This document shows, one piece after another, positions 15,037 through 24,645 of a stretch of DNA of 35,132 nucleotides (the stretch's first letter is position 1; every line of letters begins with the position of its first letter). A program made the position numbers and the translations under genes. Below the pieces are notes generated by a model. The model was not told the DNA's origin and did no database searches. It saw only the letters and a program-made list of their open reading frames with translations. The stretch spans positions 1-35,132 of the forward strand of contig JAHEDY010000015.1 of the NCBI GenBank assembly GCA_024640985.1, in the 5' to 3' direction. The DNA comes from Gammaproteobacteria bacterium (GTDB taxonomy: Bacteria > Pseudomonadota > Gammaproteobacteria > Pseudomonadales > Litorivicinaceae).

Positions 15037-15633
15037 ATGGAGTCGCCAGTTCAAAAAGTCGAGGCTGAAAACGATCAGCTGCTGGTCGATCGTGCGCGCT
15101 TGGGCGATCGCCATGCGTTTGATTTGTTAGTACTCAAGTATCAGTCTCGCTTGTTGTCTCTGGTCAACCGCTTGGTCTCGAATCAAAGCGATGCACTCGA
15201 CGTCCTTCAGGATACCTTCGTCAAGGCCTATCGGTCACTACACACCTTTCGCGGCGAGAGTGCATTTTACACCTGGCTTTATCGAATCGCTGTGAATACT
15301 GCCAAAAATCACCTCGCATCCAAGTCGAAAGAAGCCAAAGACGTTTCTGTTGATGATGAAGCTACCGGCGATTTATCGGTACTGCAGGATTTCAGTGCGC
15401 CCGATGAGGAAGCCGGTGCTGAAGAATTACAGGTAGCGATTTTGCATGCCATCGAACAATTGCCTGATGACTTGAAACAGGCATTAACGCTTCGGGAGCT
15501 TGAAGGAATGAGCTATGATGAAATTGCGCTGGCGATGAATTGCCCGATCGGCACCGTGCGTTCTCGGATATTTCGGGCGCGTGACCATGTGGTTCAGGAA
15601 ATTTCTCAACAATTCCCAGGAACTTTTTTGTAA
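15037..15633 (+). CDS. rpoE: RNA polymerase sigma factor RpoE (AlgU)
   Basis: This is an ECF sigma factor that directs the envelope-stress response and is held inactive by RseA. The sigma-2 region is DLLVLKYQSRLLSLVNRLVSNQSDALDVLQDTFVKAYRSLHTFRGES, followed by FYTWLYRIAVNTAKNHL. Sigma-4 is LPDDLKQALTLRELEGMSYDEIALAMNCPIGTVRSRIFRAR. The length is 198 aa against about 192 in relatives. I chose ATG 15037 because homology begins soon after. TTG codons upstream (15007, 15016) are in frame, and no start has a clear ribosome-binding site. It heads the long rpoE-acpS block. Confidence 0.96.
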   Translation: MESPVQKVEAENDQLLVDRARLGDRHAFDLLVLKYQSRLLSLVNRLVSNQSDALDVLQDTFVKAYRSLHTFRGESAFYTWLYRIAVNTAKNHLASKSKEAKDVSVDDEATGDLSVLQDFSAPDEEAGAEELQVAILHAIEQLPDDLKQALTLRELEGMSYDEIALAMNCPIGTVRSRIFRARDHVVQEISQQFPGTFL

Positions 15634-15689
15634 TGAACTTGTCAAAGATTGGTATTACAGTAAACCCCATACAGTGGAGTGGTGGCTGA

Positions 15690-16355
15690 ATGACTGAAAC
15701 CTTACGGCAATCCCTGTCGGCTTTAGTGGATCAGGAAGCAACGGAATTCGAGGCGCGAAAAATCGTCGACGCAACGAAAACTCGTGGCGATCTCAAGGCT
15801 TACTGGGCGTCATGCCAGGCCATCAGCAGCACAATGCGTGGAGAGAGTCTTCTGGGCTCCAGTTTGCTTGATCGGATCAATGCTGAACTCGATGGGGTCG
15901 CTGAGGCGAAGCCCATCGTTGATGCCTCACATCATCAAGCCGAACCGCATGTCACCTTCCTGCCTGCCAAAGAAGCGTTGCCCAACCGGTTTGCAGCTCT
16001 GTCCGGCCAGTTGGCGATTGCGGCATCGATCGCTTTTGCGGTGGTTATTGGTGTGAAAGTTGTCGCACCGGTGGATACGCAACCCTCTGTTGCGGTCGCT
16101 GAGCCATTGGAAGTGATTAAATTTCAGATGCCTGTGCAAAAAGAAACAGTTTCGGTCGATGGGATGACAAGCCGGCAAGATGCTGTTGAAAGACGTCCTG
16201 TGGCGAGAATTTTGACAGAGCAAGACATGAAGCAATTGGTCAGTAACCGATTGAGCCCGTATTTGATTCGTCATGCTGAGAATACGGCTGTCGTTGGCGG
16301 AACATCGGTTTTGCCATTGGCTCGTATCATGGGGCGTGACGAGCCAATCGAGTAA
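15690..16355 (+). CDS. rseA: Anti-sigma-E factor RseA (MucA)
   Basis: This is a single-pass inner-membrane protein. Its N-terminal cytoplasmic domain binds RpoE, and staged proteolysis of it releases the sigma factor. The N-terminus, LRQSLSALVDQEATEFEARKIVDA, is the typical RseA start. A membrane helix occupies about residues 104-125 (LSGQLAIAASIAFAVVIGVKVV), followed by a periplasmic tail of about 95 residues that would meet RseB. The C-terminus around SNRLSPYLIRHAENTAVVGG resembles MucA. The gap from rpoE is 56 bp, and the stop overlaps the rseB start as TAATG, so coupling is expected. Confidence 0.94.
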   Translation: MTETLRQSLSALVDQEATEFEARKIVDATKTRGDLKAYWASCQAISSTMRGESLLGSSLLDRINAELDGVAEAKPIVDASHHQAEPHVTFLPAKEALPNRFAALSGQLAIAASIAFAVVIGVKVVAPVDTQPSVAVAEPLEVIKFQMPVQKETVSVDGMTSRQDAVERRPVARILTEQDMKQLVSNRLSPYLIRHAENTAVVGGTSVLPLARIMGRDEPIE

Positions 16356-17326
16356 TGCTTGCTCGATGTATTGGCGCGTTGTTTAGTGCGCTTATCCTGC
16401 TGAGTCCGCCATCTTTCGCCATCAGCTCAGAGCCGGCGAAAGAGAAACTTCGCTCCATGACGATGGCGGTTCGCACCTTATCCTATTCCGGAAAATTGGT
16501 TTATCAACGAGCGGATGTTTTAGCCAATCTAGCGTTTCAGCATGACGTCATTAACGGAAAGGAAGCCGCGCGGTTAAGACGGCTATCGGGTCAGCCCCTA
16601 GAACGAGCGCAATCGGGGAATGTGCTCATCGAGGCGGTGCCAGGTCCGGACGTTCTGAGGCAGGGATACCCACTGCCTGGCATGATCAATGCCGAATCCA
16701 CGCAAATTTTTGAAGCCCCTTATCAGATCACTCTTGGTAATGTCGAACGGATCGCAGATCGGTCGGCGCAACTAGTTCTTGTTGAATCGATGGATGGGCA
16801 TCGCCACAGCTACAAATTCTGGGTCGATGAGGAAACCTCCTTGTTGCTGCGGTCTCAGACAGTAAATGCCGATAATCAAACCTTGGAGCAGTATGAGTTT
16901 TCAGAGCTCACTGTGGGGCCGCAAACCGTAGAGATCGCAGGCGGGCAAGAGGCGTTGCAAGTCAAGGTCTATCCGATTACCGAGCCTGAGTCGGTGTTGC
17001 AATTTTCGCCGGCGAGTTGGCTTCCCGCCGGTTATCAACTAGTGTCCGCATTGCCTTCACGAGCGGGCAGTCATCGGGTGTATACGCTTGTTTACACTGA
17101 CGGATTGGGGAGTTTTTCAATTTTTCTTGAACTAACCAATGCGCGACCAGAGCCTGATATGCAGGCAATTCTTGGTCCCACAGTTGCTTTGGGCAAGGAT
17201 TACGCGCTTTCTGGCGGAGCACTTCGAGTCACCTTGGTCGGCGAAATTCCTCCTGAAACCGGGAAAACCATTATCGATGCGCTCGATGTAGATGGTTTAA
17301 AAGGGCTATTGAGTCGAACGCAGTGA
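16355..17326 (+). CDS. rseB: Sigma-E regulatory protein RseB (MucB)
   Basis: This is a periplasmic protein that binds RseA and protects it from cleavage until lipopolysaccharide or lipoprotein mislocalisation signals arrive. The N-terminus is a signal peptide with cleavage near SFAIS. The LolA-like domain covers roughly residues 25-205 and includes LSYSGKLVYQR and HRHSYKFWVDEETSLLLRSQ. The C-terminal domain includes FSPASWLPAGYQLVSALP and YTDGLGSFSIFLE. The 323-aa length is standard. It starts inside the rseA stop (TAATG) and ends over the GTG of rseC (GTGA). Confidence 0.95.
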   Translation: MLARCIGALFSALILLSPPSFAISSEPAKEKLRSMTMAVRTLSYSGKLVYQRADVLANLAFQHDVINGKEAARLRRLSGQPLERAQSGNVLIEAVPGPDVLRQGYPLPGMINAESTQIFEAPYQITLGNVERIADRSAQLVLVESMDGHRHSYKFWVDEETSLLLRSQTVNADNQTLEQYEFSELTVGPQTVEIAGGQEALQVKVYPITEPESVLQFSPASWLPAGYQLVSALPSRAGSHRVYTLVYTDGLGSFSIFLELTNARPEPDMQAILGPTVALGKDYALSGGALRVTLVGEIPPETGKTIIDALDVDGLKGLLSRTQ

Positions 17327-17730
17327 ACTGTGAAAAGCGAGTCGAAGTGGTTGCTGTGATGGCGGACCATTGCTGGGTCAAACCAATGTCTCAGCCCTTG
17401 TGTTCAGCCTGTGAGGAACTTGGCCGCTGTCGGTCGGATTGGCTCCGGCAAAAAACTTCTGGCCAAACCTTTGAAATCCCTTTGAGTGATCCCATTTCTT
17501 TGAATGTCGGTGAGGTCGTGACACTTTGCATCGACGGTCAGCGTTTGAGCTCACAGCTCGTGAAGCTTTATATTCTGCCGCTGTTGGGGCTTGTGGGCCC
17601 GATTATCGTTGGGCAGTCCCTTGCGTGGAGCGAGACGCTTCAGGCAGGCGCTGGTCTGTTTGGGCTAGCCCTGGGTTGGGTGTTCAGTCAGCGCTGGATA
17701 CGAACGTTTCAGATAAGGATCAATCGATGA
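17323..17730 (+). CDS. rseC: RseC/MucC family membrane protein
   Basis: The 135-aa protein has an N-terminal cysteine-containing segment (CSACEELGRC, near residues 27-36). Two membrane helices follow (KLYILPLLGLVGPIIVGQSL and LQAGAGLFGLALGWVFSQRW), the RseC/MucC layout. The family is linked to sigma-E control and, in some bacteria, to the SoxR-reducing system; its mechanism is poorly known. The start is GTG in a GTGA overlap with rseB, and the stop overlaps the mucD ATG as ATGA. Confidence 0.92.
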   Translation: MNCEKRVEVVAVMADHCWVKPMSQPLCSACEELGRCRSDWLRQKTSGQTFEIPLSDPISLNVGEVVTLCIDGQRLSSQLVKLYILPLLGLVGPIIVGQSLAWSETLQAGAGLFGLALGWVFSQRWIRTFQIRINR

Positions 17731-19100
17731 GTGCAGCGATACGATTTGTTTTGGGTTTTCTCGTGATTGCCAGCGTGCAAGCGCAGGCACAATTACCTGA
17801 GTTTACGAAGCTTGTGGATACGGTTTCACCGGCGGTTGTCAACATTTCTACACGCTCGACGCAACCGGCTTCTCGTCCGCAACAAATGCCAGATTTGCAG
17901 CAATTGCCGCCATTTTTTCGGGAGTTCTTCGAGCGCGGGGTGCCGATGCCTCCACAAGAACGTGAGGGCCGCTCTCTGGGCTCAGGATTTATCATCTCTG
18001 AAGACGGGTACGTCTTAACGAATAACCACGTCGTGGAAGGGGCTGATACGGTGATTGTTCGCTTGAATGATCGTCGAGAATACGCCGCAACCATTGTCGG
18101 AACGGATCCACGTTCTGATGTTGCTGTGTTGAAGTTGGATGCCGATGATTTGCCGGTGGTCAAGATTGCCGATAGTGATGCAGTGAAACGGGGACAATGG
18201 GTTGTTGCGATTGGGTCTCCGTTCGGTTTTGATTACAGCGTGACGGCGGGAATCGTGAGTGCCACAGGCCGTGCCTTACCTGACGAAAGTTATGTGCCAT
18301 TTATTCAAACGGATGTGGCGATTAACCCAGGGAATTCCGGAGGTCCGTTATTTAACCTCGAGGGCGAGGTTGTGGGAATCAACTCACAGATTTTCACGCG
18401 CTCAGGTGGGTTTATGGGTTTGTCATTCGCGATCCCGATGAATTTAGTGATGAATGTTGCCGAGCAGCTAAAAGAAGATGGGATTGTCCGTCGCGGCTGG
18501 CTTGGCGTTTTAATCCAAGAAGTGAATCGCGATCTTGCCTTGAGCTTTGGTTTGGATAAGCCGATGGGAGCCTTGATCGCGCAAGCCTCGGCCTCTGGCC
18601 CTGCCGGAAAGGCGGGAATCCAGCCCGGAGATATTGTGGTTCGTTTTAATGGGAAGGATGTCGATCGATCCTCCGATCTTCCACCGATGGTTGGACTGGT
18701 GCGCCCCGGATCGACGGTTCCGGTGGATGTCGTGCGCCAAGGCGATCGGCTCACCATCGATGTCACCATTGAGCAACTCCCTGACGCTGACCAAGTGGCA
18801 CAGACGATGTCATCGCAGCCGAAAGGGCTTTTAGGTATGGTGGTTGACGAAGTGCCAGATTCATTGCAGGCGGATAACAACCTTCAAGGTGGTATCTTGG
18901 TGAAAGAGGTGACCGAAGACCCTGCATTAGGCGCAGGGCTTCGAGCAGGTGATATCATTACGCAGGTCGGCGGTCGAGAAATCTCTGAGGTGTCTGACTT
19001 ACAAAATCTGATGGATTCGTTGCCCACCGATCGGCCGATTCCGGTTCTAGTTGTACGTGGAGGGAATTCAACATTTCTCACTTTGCGATTAGGTCGTTAA
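17727..19100 (+). CDS. mucD: Periplasmic serine protease MucD (DegP/HtrA family)
   Basis: MucD degrades or refolds misfolded envelope proteins and restrains the sigma-E response. A signal peptide ends near QAQA. The trypsin-like domain has His101 (TNNHVVEGAD), Asp131 (DPRSDVAVLK) and Ser204 (NPGNSGGPLF), a complete triad. Two PDZ domains follow, the first from about residue 265 (RRGWLGVLIQEV) and the second near 375 (LLGMVVDEVP). The length is 457 aa. I chose the ATG at 17727 because it overlaps the rseC stop, has AAGGAT before it and opens a normal signal peptide; the longer frame upstream is a shadow of rseC. Confidence 0.96.
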   Translation: MSAAIRFVLGFLVIASVQAQAQLPEFTKLVDTVSPAVVNISTRSTQPASRPQQMPDLQQLPPFFREFFERGVPMPPQEREGRSLGSGFIISEDGYVLTNNHVVEGADTVIVRLNDRREYAATIVGTDPRSDVAVLKLDADDLPVVKIADSDAVKRGQWVVAIGSPFGFDYSVTAGIVSATGRALPDESYVPFIQTDVAINPGNSGGPLFNLEGEVVGINSQIFTRSGGFMGLSFAIPMNLVMNVAEQLKEDGIVRRGWLGVLIQEVNRDLALSFGLDKPMGALIAQASASGPAGKAGIQPGDIVVRFNGKDVDRSSDLPPMVGLVRPGSTVPVDVVRQGDRLTIDVTIEQLPDADQVAQTMSSQPKGLLGMVVDEVPDSLQADNNLQGGILVKEVTEDPALGAGLRAGDIITQVGGREISEVSDLQNLMDSLPTDRPIPVLVVRGGNSTFLTLRLGR

Positions 19101-19135
19101 ACTAACGCGATTTTTTCGCTAGGAGCACTGGTGTC

Positions 19136-20932
19136 TTGACTGACCCCTCACACATTCGAAACTTTTCGATCATCGCGCACATTGACCATGGGAAATCAAC
19201 GCTGGCTGACCGTTTCATCCAGCGATGTGGTGGGCTGTCCGAGCGAGAAATGGGCGCGCAGGTCCTTGACTCAATGGATATTGAGCGTGAGCGCGGGATC
19301 ACAATCAAAGCACAAAGCGTGACTCTGAATTACACAGCCCTCAACGGTGAGGTCTACGAACTCAATTTTATCGATACCCCAGGACACGTGGATTTCAGTT
19401 ATGAGGTCTCGCGTTCACTCTATGCCTGTGAAGGCGCGCTTTTGGTGGTGGATGCCGCTCAGGGTGTTGAGGCGCAATCGGTTGCCAATTGTTATACGGC
19501 CATCGAGCAAGGTCTTGAAGTCGTTCCCGTGTTGAACAAGATGGATCTGCCACAGGCAGAACCAGAGCGGGTAAAGCAAGAGATTGAAAATATCATTGGG
19601 ATCGATGCCTCTGAGGCCATCCCTTGTTCAGCGAAAAGTGGCTTGGGGATTGATGAGCTGCTTGAACAATTGATCGTCAAGATCCCGCCACCGACCGTTG
19701 ATCGAAGTCTGCCGACCCAAGCGCTCATCATCGATTCATGGTTCGATAATTACTTGGGTGTGGTCTCGTTGATCCGAGTGACACAGGGTTCTTTGAAAAA
19801 AGGACAGAAGATTCGAGTCAAGAGCACGGGTCGTGACTGGCAGATTGATGATGTGGGGGTGTTTACACCCAAACGCCATTCGACGGGGTTGCTGCAGGCT
19901 GGACAAGTCGGATTCATGATTGCCGGGATTAAAGACATTCATGGTGCTCCCGTCGGCGATACTCTGGTCGATTCGAAGTTTTCAGACACCAAAGCTCTGC
20001 CGGGATTCAAAAAAGTGAAACCGCAGGTATATGCCGGGTTATTTCCAGTGTCTGCCGATGATTTCGAAGATTTTCGTGAAGCCCTCGAAAAACTGACATT
20101 GAATGATGCCAGTCTGATTTATGAGCCAGAGACCTCTGATGCACTGGGATTTGGGTTTCGTTGCGGGTTCTTGGGCATGTTGCACATGGAGATCATCCAA
20201 GAGCGACTTGAGCGGGAGTACGATCTCGATCTGATTACCTCAGCGCCCACGGTGGTCTACGAAGTCATCACGACTGACGGTCAGACCCTGTATGTCGATA
20301 ATCCTTCTCGATTGCCAGATGTGGGATCGATTGAGGAAATGCGCGAGCCGATGGTTGCGGCAACCATCCTGGTGCCAAATGAATATGTCGGATCGGTCAT
20401 GACTCTGTGTGTTGAAAAGCGCGGCATACAGCGTGATCTGAAATACATGGGTAGCCAGGTCCAGATTGAGTTCGACTTGCCGATGGCCGAAGTGGTGATG
20501 GATTTCTTCGATCGTCTGAAGTCTGCGACACGCGGATTTGGTTCGTTGGATTACAGTTTTGTTCGGTTTCAAGCCTGTCCATTAGTCCGGCTGGATATTT
20601 TAATTAATGGTGAGCGAGTTGATGCCTTGGCCGCGATCGTGCATAAAGATCACTCGCAGTCGCGAGGTCGAGAATTGGCTGAGAAGTTACGTGAGTTAAT
20701 TCCACGTCAAATGTTTGATGTCGCGATTCAGGCGGCAATCGGTCGCCATGTCATTGCTCGAACTACGGTGAAAGCTCTGCGTAAAAATGTGACCGCAAAA
20801 TGTTATGGTGGGGACGCGACGCGGAAGCGAAAATTATTAGAAAAACAGAAAGCCGGTAAAAAACGGATGAAACAAGTGGGTCGCGTTGAGATTCCACAAG
20901 ATGCCTTCTTGGCGGTATTAAAGGTAGATTAG
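19136..20932 (+). CDS. lepA: Elongation factor 4 (LepA)
   Basis: LepA is a ribosome-associated GTPase affecting translation initiation or back-translocation. G-domain motifs are AHIDHGKST (G1), RGIT (G2), DTPGH (G3) and NKMD (G4). The specific C-terminal domain, with [35 protein letters not shown], distinguishes it from EF-G. The 598-aa length is standard. The start is TTG at 19136, with AGGAGC 9 bases before it, and the sequence [23 protein letters not shown] aligns from there. It is 35 bp after mucD and 3 bp before lepB. Confidence 0.97.
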   Translation: MTDPSHIRNFSIIAHIDHGKSTLADRFIQRCGGLSEREMGAQVLDSMDIERERGITIKAQSVTLNYTALNGEVYELNFIDTPGHVDFSYEVSRSLYACEGALLVVDAAQGVEAQSVANCYTAIEQGLEVVPVLNKMDLPQAEPERVKQEIENIIGIDASEAIPCSAKSGLGIDELLEQLIVKIPPPTVDRSLPTQALIIDSWFDNYLGVVSLIRVTQGSLKKGQKIRVKSTGRDWQIDDVGVFTPKRHSTGLLQAGQVGFMIAGIKDIHGAPVGDTLVDSKFSDTKALPGFKKVKPQVYAGLFPVSADDFEDFREALEKLTLNDASLIYEPETSDALGFGFRCGFLGMLHMEIIQERLEREYDLDLITSAPTVVYEVITTDGQTLYVDNPSRLPDVGSIEEMREPMVAATILVPNEYVGSVMTLCVEKRGIQRDLKYMGSQVQIEFDLPMAEVVMDFFDRLKSATRGFGSLDYSFVRFQACPLVRLDILINGERVDALAAIVHKDHSQSRGRELAEKLRELIPRQMFDVAIQAAIGRHVIARTTVKALRKNVTAKCYGGDATRKRKLLEKQKAGKKRMKQVGRVEIPQDAFLAVLKVD

Positions 20933-20935
20933 GAA

Positions 20936-21685
20936 ATGGATTTCACGCTCATTTTAGTGATCATCGTGCTGGTATCGGGCGTGATTTATGGTTTAGACCT
21001 TCTGTATTTCAAGCGAAAGCGCGATGGTGCCGAACCCGGATTGATCATCGACTATAGTCGCTCGTTTTTCCCAGTGCTTTTCCTGGTCTTGATGCTTCGG
21101 TCGTTTCTGTTCGAACCCTTTCAAATCCCCAGTGGATCCATGCTTCCGACATTGAAAATCGGTGATTTCATTCTGGTGAATAAGTTCGATTATGGACTTC
21201 GATTGCCTGTCCTTGGACAGACAGTCGTCGAGTTTGGAGAGCCCAAACGGGGTGATGTCATGGTTTTCAAATACCCGGAGGACACACGGATTAATTTCAT
21301 TAAGCGGGTAGTTGGTGTCCCTGGGGATACCGTTGAATATCGCAATAAAGTGGTCTACGTCAATGGTCAGGCGCAGACACTCACAGTGCTCGCTCCAGAC
21401 GGTTCGCTCATGATGCCAGCCTTGACTGAGGAGGCCTCTGAGCAACTGGGTGACCGTGAACATCGGATTTGGCGTCGAATGACTCAAGGCCGTAATTTTG
21501 GCCCGATTCAGATTCCCGAAGGTCAATATTTTGTGATGGGCGACAATCGGGATAACTCCAATGACAGCCGCGTCTGGGGTTTTGTGGATGATTCATTAAT
21601 TGTGGGTCGTGCTTTTGCAGTTTGGATGCATTGGGAATCCTTATTCTCCATTCCCTCTTTTAGCGATGTACGGATCATCCAGTGA
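20936..21685 (+). CDS. lepB: Signal peptidase I
   Basis: LepB removes signal peptides from exported proteins at the periplasmic face of the inner membrane. Two N-terminal hydrophobic segments (residues 3-20 and about 44-58) bracket a short basic loop. The catalytic Ser68 lies in PSGSMLPTL and the general-base Lys123 in NFIKRVVGVPGD. The motif MGDNRDNSNDSR is conserved near the C-terminus. The 249-aa size is shorter than the E. coli enzyme but within the family range. The GTGA overlap with rnc shows coupling. Confidence 0.97.
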   Translation: MDFTLILVIIVLVSGVIYGLDLLYFKRKRDGAEPGLIIDYSRSFFPVLFLVLMLRSFLFEPFQIPSGSMLPTLKIGDFILVNKFDYGLRLPVLGQTVVEFGEPKRGDVMVFKYPEDTRINFIKRVVGVPGDTVEYRNKVVYVNGQAQTLTVLAPDGSLMMPALTEEASEQLGDREHRIWRRMTQGRNFGPIQIPEGQYFVMGDNRDNSNDSRVWGFVDDSLIVGRAFAVWMHWESLFSIPSFSDVRIIQ

Positions 21686-22362
21686 GTTCGAGCGACCTCG
21701 ACGATTTACAATCTCGATTGGCCTATCGGTTCAAAGATATCGGTTTCCTTGAATCGGCACTCACGCATCGAAGCATGGGTCCTGCGCACAACGAACGGTT
21801 AGAATTCTTGGGTGACTCGATTGTCAATTTCGTGGTTGCCGAAGCGTTATTTCGAAGATATCCAGAAGCCCGGGAAGGAAAGCTCACCAGGATGCGAGCA
21901 TCGCTCGTCCGCGGCCAATCTCTATCTCAACTCGCTCGACGACTGCAATTAGGCGAAACCATTCGCCTGGGAAGTGGTGAACGGAAAAGTGGTGGCCGTC
22001 GTCGTGATTCGATTCTGGCCGATGCGATGGAAGCTGTCATTGGTGCGATTTTTTTGGATGGCGGAATGTCAGCTTGCCAAGAATGCATCAATAAATGGCT
22101 TGAGTCAGAACTGGCGTCGGTCAATCCCAATCAAGTGGATAAAGACCCGAAAACCGCACTTCAAGAATGGTTGCAGCGCGATCGAAAAGAGCTTCCGGTG
22201 TACCGGGTTCTTGAAGTCCTTGGGCCTGCTCATCAACAGACATTCCGTGTGCAAGTACAAGTGGACGGATTAACCGAATATCCGATTGGCACTGGGGCCT
22301 CGCGGCGTGAGGCGGAGCAAGCCGCTGCTGCTGATGCATTGGATCAGCTGAGTAACCTATGA
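21682..22362 (+). CDS. rnc: Ribonuclease III
   Basis: Rnc cleaves double-stranded RNA, including rRNA precursors. The catalytic domain has the signature NERLEFLGDSIVNFVVAE, and the distal acidic residues lie in DAMEAVIGAIFLDGG. A double-stranded-RNA-binding domain follows from about residue 153 (DPKTALQEWLQRD, ending in GASRREAEQAAAADAL). The 226-aa length is standard. The start GTG is in a GTGA overlap with lepB, and the end overlaps era as ATGA. Confidence 0.97.
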   Translation: MSSSDLDDLQSRLAYRFKDIGFLESALTHRSMGPAHNERLEFLGDSIVNFVVAEALFRRYPEAREGKLTRMRASLVRGQSLSQLARRLQLGETIRLGSGERKSGGRRRDSILADAMEAVIGAIFLDGGMSACQECINKWLESELASVNPNQVDKDPKTALQEWLQRDRKELPVYRVLEVLGPAHQQTFRVQVQVDGLTEYPIGTGASRREAEQAAAADALDQLSNL

Positions 22363-23252
22363 CCCAGAAATTTGGCTTTGTGGCCATTGTCGGCCGTCCT
22401 AATGTGGGCAAATCGACCCTGTTGAATCATATCTTGGGCTTTAAATTATCCATTACCTCGCGAAAGCCGCAGACCACTCGACATCGAGTGCTTGGAATTT
22501 GGACTGAAGAGCAGGTGCAAATTGCCTTTGTCGATACGCCAGGAATGCATACCGACCAGCCGAAAGCAATGAATCGGATGATGAATCAGACCGCTGAGCA
22601 GGCGCTTTCTGGTGTTGATGCCGTGGTGATGCTAACGGATGGCCGGATATGGAACGAGCTCGATGAGCGGGTCTATCAAAAAGTCAAACGATCGACGTGC
22701 CCCACCTATTGGGTGATCAACAAAGTCGATAAGCTTGAGCAAAAAGGTCAACTCTTCCCGCACGTTCAATCCATTGTGGCTGATCACACCTTTGATGAGG
22801 TCTTCCCGGTGTCGGCATTGAAGAATCTGAATCTTGAACCCTTATTGAGTACGCTCAGAAGTCAGATGCCGGAAGGGCCTTTCTTGTATGACGAAGATCA
22901 AATTACTGATCGTTCGGAACGGTTTTTGGCCGCGGAAATTGTGCGTGAACAAATCATGCGGCAATTGGGTGATGAGGTCCCCTACGAGACAACAGTGGAG
23001 ATTGAATCGTTTGACCATTCCGGAGAGCGCGTCGGAATCCACGCTCTAATCTCAGTAGAACGGGACGGTCAGAAGGCAATTTTGGTCGGAGAAGGTGGTA
23101 GTCGATTGAAACAGATTGGAATCGAGGCTCGGAAACGTCTGGAAGATCTGTTGGATGCGCATGTGGCTCTGAAGCTCTGGGTTAAAGTCAGAGCCAGTTG
23201 GTCGAATGACGAGCGTGCTTTGAAGTCACTGGGCTATTTTGAGTCAGACTGA
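22359..23252 (+). CDS. era: GTPase Era
   Basis: Era is an essential GTPase that binds the 3' end of 16S rRNA and assists small-subunit assembly. G motifs are GRPNVGKST (G1), DTPGMH (G3) and NKVD (G4). The C-terminal KH domain contains ILVGEGGSRLKQIGIEARKRLE. The 297-aa length is standard. It overlaps rnc by 4 bp, and its stop shares one base with the recO start (TGATG). Rnc and Era both act on rRNA, which fits their coupling. Confidence 0.97.
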   Translation: MTQKFGFVAIVGRPNVGKSTLLNHILGFKLSITSRKPQTTRHRVLGIWTEEQVQIAFVDTPGMHTDQPKAMNRMMNQTAEQALSGVDAVVMLTDGRIWNELDERVYQKVKRSTCPTYWVINKVDKLEQKGQLFPHVQSIVADHTFDEVFPVSALKNLNLEPLLSTLRSQMPEGPFLYDEDQITDRSERFLAAEIVREQIMRQLGDEVPYETTVEIESFDHSGERVGIHALISVERDGQKAILVGEGGSRLKQIGIEARKRLEDLLDAHVALKLWVKVRASWSNDERALKSLGYFESD

Positions 23253-23914
23253 TGCAAAAGCTCTGGGTGATCCGGAAGCAACCCTATCGCGAAACGAGCG
23301 CGTTATTAACTGTCCTGGTTGATGAGAATCGTTTAGTGCGTTGCATCGCCCGCGGTGGTGGCAAGGTTGGTGAATTCCAGCCCTTGTTTGGCGTTTTTGC
23401 ATCGACGAAGACGCTGGTAAATCTTTCAAAAATTGAACCAGCTGGCGCAAGGCTTCCGCTGCAAGGAATCGATCTCGTCAGTGGGCTGTATCTGAATGAA
23501 ATCACACATTGGATTTTGCCCGAAGGCGCTGAAATTGATTGTCTATTTGACACCTACACAGAATGCATGAAGGATATTTCGCGTGGATCCGTCGCGGGAT
23601 TGCGCCGTTTTGAGCGGTTCTTATTAGAGGCGGCTGGTCAGTATCCGATGCTGGTTCGTGATCGCGGTGGTCGGGAGCTTCGTGACGATGTGTGGTATCG
23701 ATTGCACCAACATCAAGAATTGGTTGAGGTGAATCAAGGTGAGCCGGATGCCTTGATGGGGAAAGAGTGGTTGGCGCTAGCAAACCCAGACTACTCAAAT
23801 CCCACGACTGCGCGATACGCGAAGTGGTTGCATCGAGGGCTTGTGGATTATGCGATCGGAGGCCGGCGACTGGTTTCCCGTGAAATGTTGTCAGAGATTG
23901 GAAAAAATAGATGA
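23252..23914 (+). CDS. recO: DNA repair protein RecO
   Basis: RecO works with RecF and RecR to load RecA on gapped DNA. The N-terminal OB-fold matches the family: WVIRKQPYRETSALLTVLVDENRLVRCIARGGGK. The helical C-terminal part includes RRFERFLLEAAGQYPML. Length is 220 aa, slightly shorter than in E. coli. Cysteines of a zinc site, found in some RecO proteins, are not evident. The start shares a base with the era stop and the end overlaps pdxJ as ATGA. Confidence 0.93.
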   Translation: MQKLWVIRKQPYRETSALLTVLVDENRLVRCIARGGGKVGEFQPLFGVFASTKTLVNLSKIEPAGARLPLQGIDLVSGLYLNEITHWILPEGAEIDCLFDTYTECMKDISRGSVAGLRRFERFLLEAAGQYPMLVRDRGGRELRDDVWYRLHQHQELVEVNQGEPDALMGKEWLALANPDYSNPTTARYAKWLHRGLVDYAIGGRRLVSREMLSEIGKNR

Positions 23915-24645
23915 ATCACTATGTGAAATTGGGTGTCAATATCGATCATGTCGCGACATTGCGTAACGCAAGAGGCGGTCAGGATCCGGTGTTACTGCAG
24001 ATGGCGCTGGCTGTGGAAGAGGCCGGTGCTGACGGGATTACGATTCATCTTCGTGAAGATCGACGCCACATTCGTGACGATGATGTGTGGTTACTGAGAA
24101 GTCATTTGCGAACGCCGATGAACCTTGAGATGGCAGCCACTGATGAAATGGTTCGCATTGCACTAAAAGCATTGCCAAAAGCATGCTGTATCGTTCCTGA
24201 GCATCGTCGAGAAGTCACAACAGAAGGTGGCCTTGATGTGGTGAACCAGTTGTCGTTGTTAGGGATGCAAGTGGCTAAGCTCAACGATGCGGGCATCGAA
24301 GTGAGTCTTTTTATTGATGCGGATATGAATCAAATCCAAGCAGCCCATGACATTGGGGCTCCCGTGATCGAATTACACACTGGTGAATATGCCAACGCAG
24401 CGACACCGGAGCAAATGGGCTCCGAGCTCGAGCGGTTGGAAGAGGCGACGGTCTTTGCACAAGGGTTGGGGCTGGTGGTGAATGCCGGCCATGGATTAAC
24501 CAAATTCAATGTGGGTGCGGTTGCTGCAATCGATGGAATGAATGAGCTCAACATTGGCCACAGTTTGGTTGCCCGTGCGCTGATGGTTGGTTTACCTCAG
24601 GCGGTCGGTGAGTTTCGGGCGATCATGGACCGCGCTTGTCTGTGA
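23911..24645 (+). CDS. pdxJ: Pyridoxine 5'-phosphate synthase
   Basis: PdxJ condenses deoxyxylulose phosphate with 3-amino-2-oxopropyl phosphate to form pyridoxine phosphate, in the DXP-dependent vitamin B6 pathway. Diagnostic segments are LGVNIDHVATLRNARGG, ITIHLREDRRHIRDDDV, CIVPEHRREVTTEGGLD and VVNAGHGLTKFNV. The 244-aa length is standard. It sits between recO and acpS, with ATGA and GTGA overlaps, as in many gammaproteobacteria. Confidence 0.97.
   Translation: MNHYVKLGVNIDHVATLRNARGGQDPVLLQMALAVEEAGADGITIHLREDRRHIRDDDVWLLRSHLRTPMNLEMAATDEMVRIALKALPKACCIVPEHRREVTTEGGLDVVNQLSLLGMQVAKLNDAGIEVSLFIDADMNQIQAAHDIGAPVIELHTGEYANAATPEQMGSELERLEEATVFAQGLGLVVNAGHGLTKFNVGAVAAIDGMNELNIGHSLVARALMVGLPQAVGEFRAIMDRACL

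Noticed and set aside
18305-18880. 191-residue reverse frame inside mucD
   Set aside because: Antisense shadow, rich in Ser/Pro/Thr as expected from codon complementarity, with no initiation signal.
19101-19135. Terminator between mucD and lepA
   Set aside because: The only stem is about four base pairs around a T-run and is followed by the lepA ribosome-binding site. Too weak to call.
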